From the NCBI GenBank assembly GCA_946902875.1, contig OX336336.1:28723558-28787557 (forward strand): a DNA stretch of 64,000 nucleotides, given 5' to 3'. The first letter of the stretch is position 1. Each line of letters starts with the position of its first letter. Origin of the DNA: Nematopogon swammerdamellus. Taxonomy: Eukaryota; Arthropoda; Insecta; Lepidoptera; Adelidae. This document shows, piece after piece, positions 31,871 through 42,458 of the stretch. The notes beneath the pieces are model-generated. The model did not search any database. It saw only the letters and a list, made by a program, of their open reading frames with translations, and was not told the DNA's origin. The translations under genes and the position numbers were made by a program.

Positions 31871-32271
31871 GTACCTATGTTGCTATGATATTTGCCATAC
31901 ATACCTAAATGCCTATCTACCTATTACCTACCTACCTATTTTTATTTTAGTTTTCATCGATAGTCTATTTAGAGGTTTATAAAAAGTGGTAAGTACATGA
32001 ACTAAAATAATTTGGAAGAAATTACAATAAAATGTTATTTAGGTAAAATAATAAAAAATAAAAAATTAGAATCACGCATCAGTTACATAAGCCACAATCA
32101 TTTTAATAATTAAAATAATAAAAAAGCAAAAAAAAAAAAACATACGAAAGTGGGATTCGAACCCCGAACCATCAACTCTTTAGGCTGATAGCGACAAACT
32201 ACGCTAAATGTGACTTGAACGTGCGAAGCGAAATTAGCAGTCGCATGGTACATTATGTAGAATTCCCGAAT
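31867..32271. repeat. Tandem duplication, copy 1
   Basis: Starts ccggtacctatgttgctatg; contains a tRNA-like segment on the minus strand around 32150-32225 (ggttcggggttcgaatccca). Confidence 0.85.
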
Positions 32272-32709
32272 GCCGGTACCTATGTTGCTATGATATTTGC
32301 CATACATACCTAAATGCCTATCTACCTATTACCTACCTACCTATTTTTATTTTAGTTTTCATCGATAGTCTATTTAGAGGTTTATAAAAAGTGGTAAGTA
32401 CATGAACTAAAATAATTTGGAAGAAATTACAATAAAATGTTATTTAGGTAAAATAATAAAAAATAAAAAATTAGAATCACGCATCAGTTACATAAGCCAC
32501 AATCATTTTAATAATTAAAATAATAAATATTTTAAAAACGTGAAATAAAAAATAATAAAAAAGCAAAAAAAAAAAACATACGAAAGTGGGATTCGAACCC
32601 CGAACCATCAACTCTTTAGGCTGATAGCGACAAACTACGCTAAATTTGACTTGAACGTGCGAAGCGAAATTAGCAGTCGCATGGTACATTATGTAGAATT
32701 CCCGAATGC
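32272..32709. repeat. Tandem duplication, copy 2
   Basis: Almost identical to 31867-32271 but about 40 bases longer in the A-rich part near 32525-32565. Confidence 0.85.
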
Positions 32710-33040
32710 TCAAGGTCGTTGGCGTTTGTCACGGCCTTAACAGAATATAGGATCATCGATAAAAAAAACACTAGATACTCGTATGTGACCCTGACGTGCT
32801 AAAAAGCAGACCACATTTATTTAACTAATACACCAATAAGTATAAATTGTTTTATAATAATTAGTATGAAGTACAGCTGTTGTATAAAGCTATATACATA
32901 TGTGACGAACACAGAAGGGTACCATTAGCCTAAGTATGATATAATAAGAAGAATTAATTTATTGAATAAAACGAGATAAGTACAGCCATCTAGACGCCTA
33001 GTCGCGAACTAGAAGTGTATATAATCACGTGTGACTATAA

Positions 33041-33520
33041 TCACGTGGCGTCATCACACGGACGCGAGTAGAACTTAAGGGTTGCACATGATGTTGGTAT
33101 ACTCAAACTTTGCGTGATGCGAGCAAAAGTGGATAGATGGCAGGGATAAATCAATCGCATATATTTGCCGGTAGGGTGCGTATAAATCAAAAGATGGGTA
33201 TCTGACGTAGGCATAGATCGCGCAATGTCTCGGTTGACAGAAAGGAATGATGTTCGTGCGGTTAACTCGCAATGGCTGGACGGGTGTTCACAGCAGTTCG
33301 TAGCTCGGCGGGGCAGTATTTTAATGTCTAAATCGGCCGACAGAGGCGCTGTTAGGGGTGGGGTCCTTATGGAAGGGAAGGCTTTTGATTGGCTAAGAAC
33401 GTTCGGGAACGACAGGAAACGAAGTAGAGCCAAAGGGTAGGGATGAGGGCCATTTAAACTCGTGCGCAGTGGACGTCGAGTCAGTCTTGTTTCGGGAGCC
33501 AGCAACCTACTAACAAACAC
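33041..33520 (-). CDS. Hypothetical 159-codon open frame
   Basis: Pro/Arg/Ser/Thr-rich and without a signal peptide, transmembrane segment or family motif I recognise. It overlaps a plus-strand promoter-like sequence and no splice context supports it. Probably not a real gene. Confidence 0.12.
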   Translation of the reverse strand: MFVSRLLAPETRLTRRPLRTSLNGPHPYPLALLRFLSFPNVLSQSKAFPSIRTPPLTAPLSADLDIKILPRRATNCCEHPSSHCELTARTSFLSVNRDIARSMPTSDTHLLIYTHPTGKYMRLIYPCHLSTFARITQSLSIPTSCATLKFYSRPCDDAT

Positions 33521-33530
33521 TCACGGTGAG
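33449..33530 (+). promoter_or_regulatory. Possible Pol II core promoter with first-exon donor
   Basis: TATA-like catttaaac at 33449-33457, an arthropod-type initiator TCAGTC at 33481-33486 about 31 bases downstream, and a strong splice donor (ACG/GTGAGT) at 33524/33525. Sequence pattern only. Confidence 0.35.
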
Positions 33531-33632
33531 TGTGAAGTCTGGCAAATCGCGTCGCGGAGCCGTGCTCATTGTCCATACAAGTTCAAACTCGTTTGTTCAC
33601 CAATACTTGGGTGTTTGAAGATTAAAGTTGAG

Positions 33633-34342
33633 GATAGCATACCGATGGTGAAAGGCCCTAGACCGAAATGTCGGGGCTGGCATCCGGAGGTTCTGATGAT
33701 AGCATACCGATGGTGAAAGGCCCTAGACCGAAATGTCGGGGCTGGCATCCGGAGGTTCTGATGATAGCATACCGATGGTGAAAGGCCCTAGACCGAAATG
33801 TCGGGGCTGGCATCCGGAGGTTCTGATGATAGTATACCGATGGTGAAAGGCCCTAGACCGAAATGTCGGGGCTGGCATCCGGAGGTTCTGATGATAGCAT
33901 ACCGATGGTGAAAGGCCCTAGACCGAAATGTCGGGGCTGGCATCCGGAGGTTCTGATGATAGCATACCGATGGTGAAAGGCCCTAGACCGAAATGTCGGG
34001 GCTGGCATCCGGAGGTTCTGACGATAGCATACCAATGGTGAAAGGCCCTAGACCGAAATGTCGGGGCTGGCATCCGGAGGTTCTGATGATAGCATACCGA
34101 TGGTGAAAGGCCCTAGACCGAAATGTCGGGGCTGGCATCCGGAGGTTCTGATGATAGCATACCGATGGTGAAAGGCCCTAGACCGAAATGTCGGGGCTGG
34201 CATCCGGAGGTTCTGATGATAGCATACCAATGGTGAAAGGCCCTAGACCGAAATGTCGGGGCTGGCATCCGGAGGTTCTGATGATAGCATACCGATGGTG
34301 AAAGGCCCTAGACCGAAATGTCGGGGCTGGCACCCGGAGGTT
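33633..34342. repeat. 65-bp minisatellite, eleven copies
   Basis: The unit begins gatagcataccgatggtgaa and includes gaccgaaatgtcggggctgg. Copies are almost identical (one C/T and a few A/G changes); the last one decays after cacccggagg. The minus-strand 60-codon frames here are repeat artefacts. Confidence 0.95.
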
Positions 34343-36463
34343 ATAGTATGTCGAGAGAGTAACGGGTAGTAATGAGGAGAAAATATGTGAAAGGATAATT
34401 GAACCCACTGGACGATGAGCATGCTCACCTAGAATAATTTGCTAAAATATACAACTCGTTAGGTCCTTACGGCACTAAAGACTACGAATAGTCGAGATGT
34501 TATTAGTAGATTTTGTAACACGAGTGCGTGCGAGTGAGTGCTGCGCGGCTTGATGGTCAAGTGAATTGGTGCCTAGATAAAGGCCAAGGTTAACGTAGGT
34601 AGAGGTGTTGTGTTCGTATTGGATCGCGGTGTGTTCCAGAAGTGTAGGAAGACCTGTACCAGGTAGACGAGTGTCCTTATATAAGTGATTAGCTAGGGGT
34701 CTTGTCAAGTGTACATCGTAGTAAATTAATGTTCTTTGAGCGCACCCGTACGTTTAGAGTTCGTAAGTAAGCGAATAGCGTGGACCCGGTCTCTTGCTTT
34801 GGGGTAGATTACATTTCCATGGCCACAGAAGTAGAGGCGTCTCGAAGGTTCGATGCACGTATAAACGGATCGACTAGAGAGAGGTCTAGGGAGGGAGACA
34901 AGGTTACAGTTAGGATTGCCTAAATGGGGTAGTTTACTTAGGAGAGGTAGGCAGGAACACAATAGGTACACTAGACACGTAGGTGCAATGTTCTAATAAG
35001 GAGGATTGTACATACACTACACATACGCAGTTAAAGTAATCCCCACAGAGGGAACGCTTCATTTGCACAGAATAGACAGGAGACCTTTAGGTACAACGTT
35101 GAGTGAGGAGTAGTACCTCAGTCAAACTGGTTGAAGGTCACAGCGATGGGCGTGGTGGAACTAAGGTGAGAAAACCTCACCTGGTTCAAGGGGGCCCATT
35201 GTCTACCCCTTTTGGGGTAAATTTTCTGACTTTGCGAAGCGAAAGATAAAGTGTTTGATACCAAACAAATAAAAGGAAGAGCCTATAATCATAGAAAGTA
35301 GGAGTATAGTCCCGAGTAGAAACATAAGAACCTTTACGATAATAAAGCTAATGAATGTACGCACGAACCGATGCGAAAGAAAAGCCATATATAATAAACA
35401 TTAAATGAATTATTTTAAGACCTCTTTTCTAACTCCTGCTAGGCAGTGATACTTTATTACATCACAGCTGTTATTCTTCTAAAAGAAGACTAGGTCCCTG
35501 AAAAGCTAGATAAATTCCTTCCAGGGGTTACCTCTAATTCCTGCTAGGGCGTGGCTTTTCATTTTGTGAAGCTGTTTGAAAGTTCAAGAAAGCCTAGGCA
35601 ATTCCCTTCCAGCTGTCTTCCCTAACTCCTGCAAGGGGGTGAGTTATTTATCGTTGGATGTGATAGAATGCTATATCTTCCAGCTGAAGAAAAGAAATGC
35701 TTATTACTCCAAGATCAGTACTAGCCTATCTGATCGTCCGAGGAGAAAAGCATATAGTAGTCCCCTTTGGTAAGAGAAGTCGTTGAACCTTGTAGGTATT
35801 CCAGAAGTAAGGATAGTGATCTCACACAAGGTCACGCATCTTCAGGATTAGGCTACATACTTCCCTTTTAGGAAAAGAATAAACTGGTTGAAGAATATAC
35901 ACGTTTTCTCAGGTGTAGGAATTTCCGGAGGAGAGAACATAGATTGTCAAAATGTGGTAGAGGAGGCATAGTGTCGTAGGAAAGACGGACTTAGGCAGGA
36001 ATTATGGCTGTAGTTAGATTATAACCATAGAACAAAGATTAGGATAGAAAGGTTAAGGTTTGAGTTAGTACTCTGGGTGATACGGTTACACAACGCTTTC
36101 TTGAAGAGAGAAAGAGACAGGGTCCATTTCCGCTTAGGTCATTGTATACGCATGTATACATTGTCTGAGTTTACCTAGAGATCACTTGAATGCTAAACGC
36201 AGGCCATGGTTTATTTCAGAGTTTACTCGTAGTAACGAGGATTTCTGTATAAATATTTGACGTTCCCCTGTTGATAGAAGAAGTACTGACAGTGTTACTT
36301 TTGAGACAGAGCGGGTTACGTTACACATATAACAACTTAAGTGAAGATATAACACATTGTACAAACTTCCAAAGGGCTACCAGTTTGAGCGGCTATTGCA
36401 TAGTGTGCGAGAGTTTTTGAGTGCCAAGATAGTATCAAATGTAAAAACAATATTTAATTATAA

Positions 36464-36730
36464 CCTGGGCGCGGTCAGAACTCGTATGGGCTGACCGTGC
36501 GACCGGTTCGAGGCTGACCGTGGCTACCTTACTAGGTGATAGAGTTTAACTAGGTTGACACCACAGCACTGAATAAAAGGTCGGTCGTAGCGGCTATGTA
36601 AATAGTTCGTATTTTCCGTCCAGTTCAGTGTAGCCGGCACGACCAAAGGTGACAAAAGGGAAGCACTGACATGGTACCTACTTCACCAAGTTGTCATGGG
36701 TTGGCATCACGGATGCTAGGTGCCAATAAT
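36464..36730 (+). mobile_element. Diverged S1Y SINE
   Basis: Has cctgggcgcggtcag of the 5S-like head, then the S1 body, without a clear A-run. Confidence 0.6.
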
Positions 36731-37057
36731 AAATTTAGTATAGAATTTTTTTTTTCAACACAATGGAAAATAGATTTTTTGAATATAAAAAAATTAAAAT
36801 ACATAATGCTATTATAATAATAGTCAACAAAAATAAAAATAAAAAAATACAACACACAAAGAAGGGAAGTATCTAAAACTGAAACTGAACTTTTGGAAGA
36901 ATGAGACACACTATGCTAACTATCTCATGTACGAGCGAGATGAGCCTATACGTTGCCCCAGTGCACAAGACGATTCGTCTCATTTCACGTATACCAGTAT
37001 TTACGTCGCTATAGCAAATCTAGTGTTGTGGTCGATCCATGTCCATTGAGTGTCAGA

Positions 37058-37252
37058 TTAGTGGTGCGGGGCCAGCAGATGCCAGGTGTCCAACTGCTCC
37101 AGCGCGTAGTTGAAGAGGTTCCTGATGATGGGCGTGGTGACAAAGGAGATGTGTCCGCTGAACCGAGTGCTGTAGTCCGCGACCAGGTCGGACACGATGG
37201 CGTTGATCACGTGGTCGATGTCGCCGCCGCCGATGTGACCGGTCGTGCGAGC
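37058..37252 (-). CDS. Gene A coding exon 5: C-terminal helix and stop
   Basis: The 195-nt terminal exon starts ARTTGHIGGGDIDHVINAIV and ends LDTWHLLAPHH with a TAA stop. The predicted long amphipathic C-terminal helix (VINAIVSDLVADYSTRF onward) fits the TULIP-type monomer. The acceptor is CTCCCAG/GCT in phase 0. The exon is the same length as its gene B counterpart (51724-51918), including the stop. Confidence 0.9.
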   Translation of the reverse strand, partial: ARTTGHIGGGDIDHVINAIVSDLVADYSTRFSGHISFVTTPIIRNLFNYALEQLDTWHLLAPHH

Positions 37253-37359
37253 CTGGGAGAACATTACGGACGCATTTTGTACATTTTGTAACAAACATAC
37301 CTTTATATGTATTTTGTTAGTTTGAGATATTTGAAAATTAAAAAAAAACATTAGGAATG

Positions 37360-37970
37360 GCTTTGGAAAAAATATATTTTATTTGTTGAATATATAGGGT
37401 GTTACGATGACCATGTCATTAACTTCGGGAGGGTTACATAGACACTCAAATAAACACATAAAAAAAAAATATGTTTATAGTATTACTTTTCGAGAAATTT
37501 AACAAAACATGTTAGCTACCTAAACATTAACCTGTGTGTAACAGTAGGTAACTTGCATTGTACGGGGTCAATGACCGTACTATGTTCAAACGCAGAACAG
37601 CTGTTTGTTGTAAGTAAGTCACAAGGTCACTATGATTGGTTTTTACAGATACTTATTTGATTTAGTTTTTTTGTTAGGAGAAAAAATGCTCCTATAAACA
37701 TATGTTTTTTTCTTACGTAAAGTGTTTATTTCAGTGTGTATGTAACCCTCCCGAAGTTAATGACATGGTCAGCGAAACACCTTATATATCTAAATTCGTA
37801 GCTTTCTACTTTTTCGTTTCGATCCGTAGTTTTGGAATAAATTAAATAAAAACCTATTTTTCGCTTTGATTGATTGTGGTGCATCCTACTCCAACCAGCG
37901 AAAGCGCCGGCGCCTTGAAAGAGGAGTATACGGGTGAATACGGGTTGACAGGGCCTTAAGCGCTGCGGAT
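37360..37970 (+). repeat. Dispersed repeat in gene A last intron, interrupted by a MITE
   Basis: Flanks of the MITE at 37395-37784 match the uninterrupted copy at 50480-50690 (gtagttttggaataaa, actccaaccagcgaaagcg, gaatacgggttgacagggcc). Confidence 0.7.
37395..37784. mobile_element. MITE with about 60-bp inverted ends, TA target
   Basis: The end block gaccatgtcattaacttcgg is inverted at the other end. An empty site at 50508-50522 supports recent insertion. Confidence 0.75.
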
Positions 37971-38044
37971 AAATGTGGTGCAATTATTGTGTTCTTGGTC
38001 AAAGAATATTTTAATTTGGAATTTGGAATGAATTGGTCACTCAC

Positions 38045-38162
38045 GTCGACAGACTTGATGCTAAATACGGCATCGGTGATGTTGTCAATGATGATGGATT
38101 TGCCGTTTTGAGAACGAGCAAGCTGTGCCGTTCCCACCATCCGGAGTCCGTTGATGTCGTAC
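38045..38162 (-). CDS. Gene A coding exon 4: GLRMVG strand region
   Basis: The 118-nt exon encodes YDINGLRMVGTAQLARSQNG and KSIIIDNITDAVFSIKSVD. It aligns with gene B 53400-53517 without gaps. The acceptor is TTTAAG/G and the donor GAC/GTGAGT in phase 0. Confidence 0.88.
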
Positions 38163-38237
38163 CTTAAAAAAAAATTCTTCATTAATTTGTTCTAATAAAT
38201 TACTTTAATACAATATTTCTACTTAGCAACTTTGTAT

Positions 38238-38640
38238 ACTCTCCGGTATGGCTGGCTGAGTCAGAGAAGCCAGAGCACGTGCGGCGACCAGCCAATATTA
38301 CCTCCGAGAAGTTAGGTGCCATATCGGAGACTTCCCTTTGGATTGATGGCTATACTGGACTAGAGGAGAACACAACCGAGTCTGCTATGCCGGCTATCTT
38401 ACATCCAGTAAGGTGGTACTAACCAAACAGTTTGAGCCTACCACCTAGTAAGCGGCAAGGGAAGTGACCTACAGTTTTACACCGGTTCCGAACGGTGAAG
38501 CAGCAGGTTTAGGTTGGGTTTAGGTATGCACGTAAATTTTTCCGTCAGGAAAAAACTCATTGGTACACGCCGACCGGATTTGAACTGCGGATCTCTCGCA
38601 AGAGAAGCCGACTCGGCCATCCGGTGCTTATTTACAGCTT
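38238..38640 (-). mobile_element. S2 SINE, near complete
   Basis: Reverse copy with the tRNA-like head at 38560-38630. Confidence 0.7.
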
Positions 38641-38662
38641 ATATACATACTTTATATATTTT

Positions 38663-39026
38663 GTCAGCCTCGGTAGCTCAGTGGTGCGGTCGACCTGAGC
38701 GCGCTCAGTACTTGGATGGGTGATCGCTCGACCGTTGGAGGCTGGCCGTCGTTCGGATTCTACCTTAAACTGTAGGTCCCGCCCATCCCTTCTTACTTTA
38801 CTATGTGATAGGGTAATCCCGCCCGGGTTGATACAACCGCACTGAACAAAACGTCGGTCGAAACGGCTATGTAAATAGTTCGCGTATTCATTCCCTCAAT
38901 TTCAGTGTAGCCGACGTGAAATGAAGGGAAGCGCTGACATGGCACCTAGTTCACCCGGTGTTATGGGCTTACATCACGGATGTTGTTGGTGATGCAGCCA
39001 ACTGTGTCAGTTTCCATAAAAAAATT
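38663..39026 (+). mobile_element. S1Y SINE with shortened 5S/tRNA-like head
   Basis: Starts gtcagcctcggtagctcagt and has gtacttggatgggtgatcgc, then the S1 body and A-run. Confidence 0.75.
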
Positions 39027-39087
39027 TATTTGAATGTGTATATAAATATTTGCAAATATACCATGTCACTATGAATGTGGTACTCAC

Positions 39088-39151
39088 CATCCTGTACCTT
39101 GCCCATACAGAGGCAAAGCCGCAAAAATATGCCCAAACATGTTGTAGTGAT
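39088..39151 (-). CDS. Gene A coding exon 3: HY..G....LPLYG.G micro-exon
   Basis: This 64-nt exon encodes HYNMFGHIFAALPLYGQGTG. It has the same length and phase as the gene B exon at 55875-55938. The acceptor is TTTTCAG/AT and the donor ATG/GTGAGT. The motif is the central beta-turn seen in takeout/JHBP-type TULIP proteins. It was found by paralog alignment and is too short to be seen as an open frame. Confidence 0.86.
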
Positions 39152-39229
39152 CTGAAAAAAAAGCACTGATAAAGTATACCAATACAATGTTTATAATTTA
39201 ATATTTTGTTTATTTTTAATTTATTTTTA

Positions 39230-39560
39230 TTTTTATGGATAGCGCGATATGTGGCATCGTTTCACCTACAAGAAGATGTCTAACGATGCTCATGGACATT
39301 CTGTGACGCACGAGGATTGCGAATACCATGCCGGCTCGACATGAGCCTTTTCACGCTCCTTTTGAAAAACCCCAGGCTGTACTTGTCACGGAATAGATGG
39401 GCAGGGAGTGCATTCCACATTTTCCCGATTCTGTGAATAAAAGACCTACCAGAACCGTTCGGTGCGCATCCGTGGTAGGTCGATTTAATAGGGGTTCATC
39501 CCTTGCCCAGTACGCGCAGTGCGGAAGTGGAATGGGGACGGCGGAATCGCATTTATATTT
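39230..39560 (-). mobile_element. Jockey-like non-LTR retrotransposon 3' end
   Basis: The minus strand has RT C-terminal motifs: RSFIHRIGKMWNALPAHLFR and FFKRSVKRLMSSRHGIRN, with a stop and A-rich tail. Confidence 0.68.
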
Positions 39561-39587
39561 AATCAATATGCTTTATTTGTTATGCTT

Positions 39588-39712
39588 CAGTAGCCGGCAC
39601 GACCGAAGGGAAGCACTGACATAGCACCTATTTCACAAAGGTGGTTATGGGCTGACATCACGGATGTTGTAGGTGATGTAGCCAACCGTGTCAGTTTCCA
39701 TAAAAAAAAAAC
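39588..39712 (+). mobile_element. 3' end of an S1 SINE
   Basis: From gtagccggcacgaccgaagg to the A-run. Confidence 0.72.
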
Positions 39713-39717
39713 TAAAT

Positions 39718-39962
39718 TTGCTTCCCTTGCCCCTTACTAGGTGTTAGGCTCAAATTGTAGCCGACTGGGTTGGTACCACCGTACTGGATGTAAGGATGTA
39801 AGATGGCCGCATAGCAGCCTCGGTTGTGTTCTCCTCTAGTCCAATATAGGCAGCCATCCAGGGAAGTCTCCGGTATGGCACCTACCTTGTCGGAGGTGAT
39901 ATTGGCTGGTCGGAGCATGTGCTTTGGCCCCTCCGACTAAGCCACCCATACCGGATTACAAT
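39718..39962 (+). mobile_element. 5'-truncated S2 SINE
   Basis: S2 body from ttcccttgccccttactagg to ataccggattacaat. Confidence 0.7.
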
Positions 39963-40024
39963 TAAAAAAATAATAAAAATAAAAGAAATAAAACAATAAA
40001 TTTAACAAGACCAATATTAATAAA

Positions 40025-40455
40025 TACCGGCCAAGTTTTCGCGCACCGAGGGTTCCGTATCGTCATGTCATGGTTAGCGCCACTCCTATGGCGTGTTATG
40101 AAATACTTCATATTAGTTAAAATGTCATGATTAGTTAAAATTTTTCATACTCTATTCGGTAGATGGCGCGCGCGCATACACTTTTTGGTTTCTTCTATGG
40201 GAACCCCCGCGAATTTTTTACTTTTTCTTATTTTTATTATTTCTTGTTATATCGGCCATAATAACACATATTCTGTGAAAATTTCAACGGGTTACATATT
40301 ACGGCTCAAGAGATACAGCCCTCGGACAGACAGACAGATAGACAGACAGACAGGCAGACAGACAGGCAGACAGACAGACAGGCAGACAGACAGGCAGACA
40401 GACAGACAGACGGCGTAGGCTTAGTAATAGGGTCCCGTACCGGATACGGTACCCT
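40025..40455 (-). mobile_element. Repeat R3
   Basis: Full-length type; contains an expanded (CAGA) run at 40326-40415. Confidence 0.72.
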
Positions 40456-40556
40456 AAAAACAAACTAAAAACTAAATTCAATAAAACAAATTTTACAAAA
40501 CTCTCAACAAAACTCAAACTTTTGTTGTACTCCTAACGTACAACAAAAGTTAGTAG

Positions 40557-40918
40557 TGTTGTGCGAGAGCGCTGTGGGCTGAAAGAAGATATAGTGACAA
40601 GGATTGAGAAAGGGATGCTTCGGTGGTTCGGTCATGTTGGAAGAATGAATGATAGGAGACTAACGAAAGAAATTTATGAAGCAAATGTGAGTGGAAGAGT
40701 CGAGAAGGGTCGCCCTAGACGCACGTACCTGGACCAGATCGGGCATGTGCTCAAAAAGGGGCAAGTGCGTAGTACCCGTAACCGACGAGCATGCAAGAAG
40801 AACATTATGGGAGTGGAAGAGGCGGCAGAGGTGTGTCACGATCGTGGCACGTGGAGATCCGTTGTCTCTGCCTACCCCACCGGGAAACAGGCGTGACGCT
40901 ATGTATGTATGTATGTAC
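40557..40918 (+). mobile_element. 5'-truncated RTE-like non-LTR retrotransposon
   Basis: A 111-codon frame reads MLRWFGHVGRMNDRRLTKEI and GRPRRTYLDQIG, the RT C-terminus, followed by TATG repeats. The longer relative of 1211-1503. It ends 16 bases from gene A coding exon 2. Confidence 0.75.
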
Positions 40919-40934
40919 AAAAGTTATGACTAAC

Positions 40935-41065
40935 CAGATCTGAAAGACAGGGTTGGGATACTGATGTCGTACTCAAGCCGTAGCGTCTGCACGTCCAGGT
41001 GAAGGTGGTCCACGTGGAAGTCTCCCAGCCCGGTCGCCGCGGCGCCGGCCAGCTCCGCCCAAAAC
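40935..41065 (-). CDS. Gene A coding exon 2: GLGDF strand region
   Basis: The 131-nt exon encodes FWAELAGAAATGLGDFHVDH and continues LHLDVQTLRLEYDISIPTLSFRS. It aligns residue for residue with the 131-nt exon of gene B (60799-60929), sharing TGLG.F, Y/HDI.IP and RSG. The acceptor is GGAAG/G and the donor CTG/GTTAGT. A 3'-truncated non-LTR retrotransposon copy (40557-40918) ends 16 bases past the donor. Confidence 0.88.
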
Positions 41066-41111
41066 CTTCCACGTCAATATTCAGTTAAACTTTGACAGAA
41101 CATACGATAAA

Positions 41112-41405
41112 AACCGGCCAAGTGCGAGTCGAACTCGCGCACCGTGGTTTCCGCATCACAAAAACAAACACGTTTCTTGTATGGGAACCCCCTTTAATGT
41201 TTTACTTTTCTTTTTTTTTATTATTTTTTTTTGTTATATCCGCCATAATAACACATATTCTGTGAAAATTTCAACAGGCTACCTATTACGGTTCAAGAGA
41301 TACAGCCCTCGGACAGACAGAGAGACGGATAGACAGACGGACGTACGGACAGACAGACAGACAGACGTAGTAATAGGGTCCCGTACCGGATACGGAACCC
41401 TAAAA
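41112..41405 (-). mobile_element. Repeat R3, internally deleted
   Basis: From gccaagtgcgagtcgaactc to cggatacggaaccctaaaaa. Confidence 0.68.
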
Positions 41406-41409
41406 AAAG

Positions 41410-41940
41410 GAAAAAATATTTCCATTTCCACTACAGCCAGCAATTCAAAGGTATTAGTCGTCTGGTTCCAGTATGCCACCGCTGACGGTCATGTATGACG
41501 TAACAGCTATCGGTACCGTCGACAAAAAAGTCGGATAGACGAATGCTCCCGCCACCAGGTGTTAAACTGAACTGTCGTTACTTCGTATTTCAGGCACAGA
41601 ATTAATATGTACTACCATGTAATAATAATTCTACGTAATTAAGTGACATGACTAGTGAAGCTAGCGCACACGTCATAGTCATATTACTATTCCTTTTTTT
41701 ACTCGTATTGGCATTTGAACACAACAAATGTTAGTAATAAAACAAATAATACAAAAAAAAAAAAACAAAATTCGTACACGCGCGAGGGGTAGGTAGCTCA
41801 ATTACACATATAAGCGTGGCTACGCGGTATTATATTCTTTGGCTACGCGACAGCGATACTAACGCTACTGAGCTAGGCGTCAGCGGGTGAGGCGTGAGGC
41901 GCGATGTGCGGAAGCGCGGGCTGAGGTAGCAGCAAACCAG
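41410..41940. other. Gene A intron 1 segment, no recognised feature
   Basis: Low-complexity AT-rich sequence; a small R3 fragment follows at 41960-42025. Confidence 0.4.
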
Positions 41941-42099
41941 CAATAGACAAGTAATAAGTAAGAGAGACAGACAGACGTCGTAGGCTTAGTAATAGGCTTC
42001 CGTACGGGATACGGAAACCTAAAAAGGTTGCTTTTTAGGGTATGGGATTTGAGACTGACCACCACAGTAACAAATGACAGTGATGAAAATAACTTTTCA

Positions 42100-42458
42100 A
42101 CGACGTCGGTCGACTGTCGGTCGAATCATAAGCACACCTGGGCGCGGTCAGTGGATAGATGGGTGACCGCCCGACCGTTGAAGGCTGACCCTAGTTCGAA
42201 TTCCACGTAAAACTGTACGTAGGACCCTTCCCTTCTTACCTTACTAGGATTGAAACGGCCCGGGTTGGTACAACCGCACTGAATGAAAGTTCGGATGAAA
42301 CGGCTGTAAAAATAGGTCGTGTTATCCGTGCAGTTCAGTGTAGCCGGCACGACCGAAGGGAAGCACTGACGCGGCACCTAGTTCATCAAGGTGTTATGGG
42401 CTGACATCGCGGATGTATAGGTGAGACACAACCGTGTCAGGTTCCATAAAAGAAAAAA
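42100..42458 (+). mobile_element. S1Y SINE, diverged
   Basis: Contains gggcgcggtcagtggataga and gatgggtgaccgcccgaccg, then the S1 body to the A-rich tail. Confidence 0.65.

Larger units (their letters stand above)
30633..32736. mobile_element. TTAA-flanked non-autonomous DNA element
   Basis: TTAA at 30629-30632 and 32737-32740 directly abuts 17-bp inverted ends (ggcggtgacaaacgcca and its inverse with one mismatch). TTAA targets are typical of piggyBac-type transposition. The 2.1-kb interior contains SINE pieces, a GC-rich patch and a tandem duplication but no transposase. Confidence 0.65.
32745..36455. other. 3.7-kb unclassified block with no S1/S2/R3 repeats
   Basis: Unlike the rest of the window this block lacks the common dispersed repeats. 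The plus strand from about 34,700 on is purine-rich. It holds a 65-bp minisatellite, a possible core promoter, and three copies of a ctaactcctgctaggc-like motif near 35430, 35530 and 35620. Minus-strand frames of 60-160 codons occur (longest 33041-33520), but none has a recognisable domain. It could be a large retrotransposon derivative lacking genes or a noncoding RNA locus. Confidence 0.4.

Noticed and set aside
31643..31982. Arg/Pro/Ala-rich frames on both strands
   Set aside because: They lie over CCG and CCGCA repeats and have no domain or splice context.
33633..34342. Array resembling a CRISPR locus
   Set aside because: The whole 65-bp unit is conserved with no variable spacers, and the DNA is from an animal.
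33566..34428. Series of 60-77-codon minus-strand frames with repeated sequence
   Set aside because: They are the 65-bp minisatellite read repeatedly.
34475..34971. Minus-strand frames of 77 and 81 codons in the unclassified block
   Set aside because: No recognisable motif, no shared splice signals, and the strand is pyrimidine-rich, which lowers stop frequency.
37253..38044. Possible missing exon between gene A coding exons 4 and 5
   Set aside because: The phases join directly (0 to 0), gene B has the same junction, and the intron is accounted for by a repeat and a MITE.
40185..40418. Frames containing QTDRQTDRQTDR-type repeats
   Set aside because: They are the CAGA/GTCT repeats of R3 elements.
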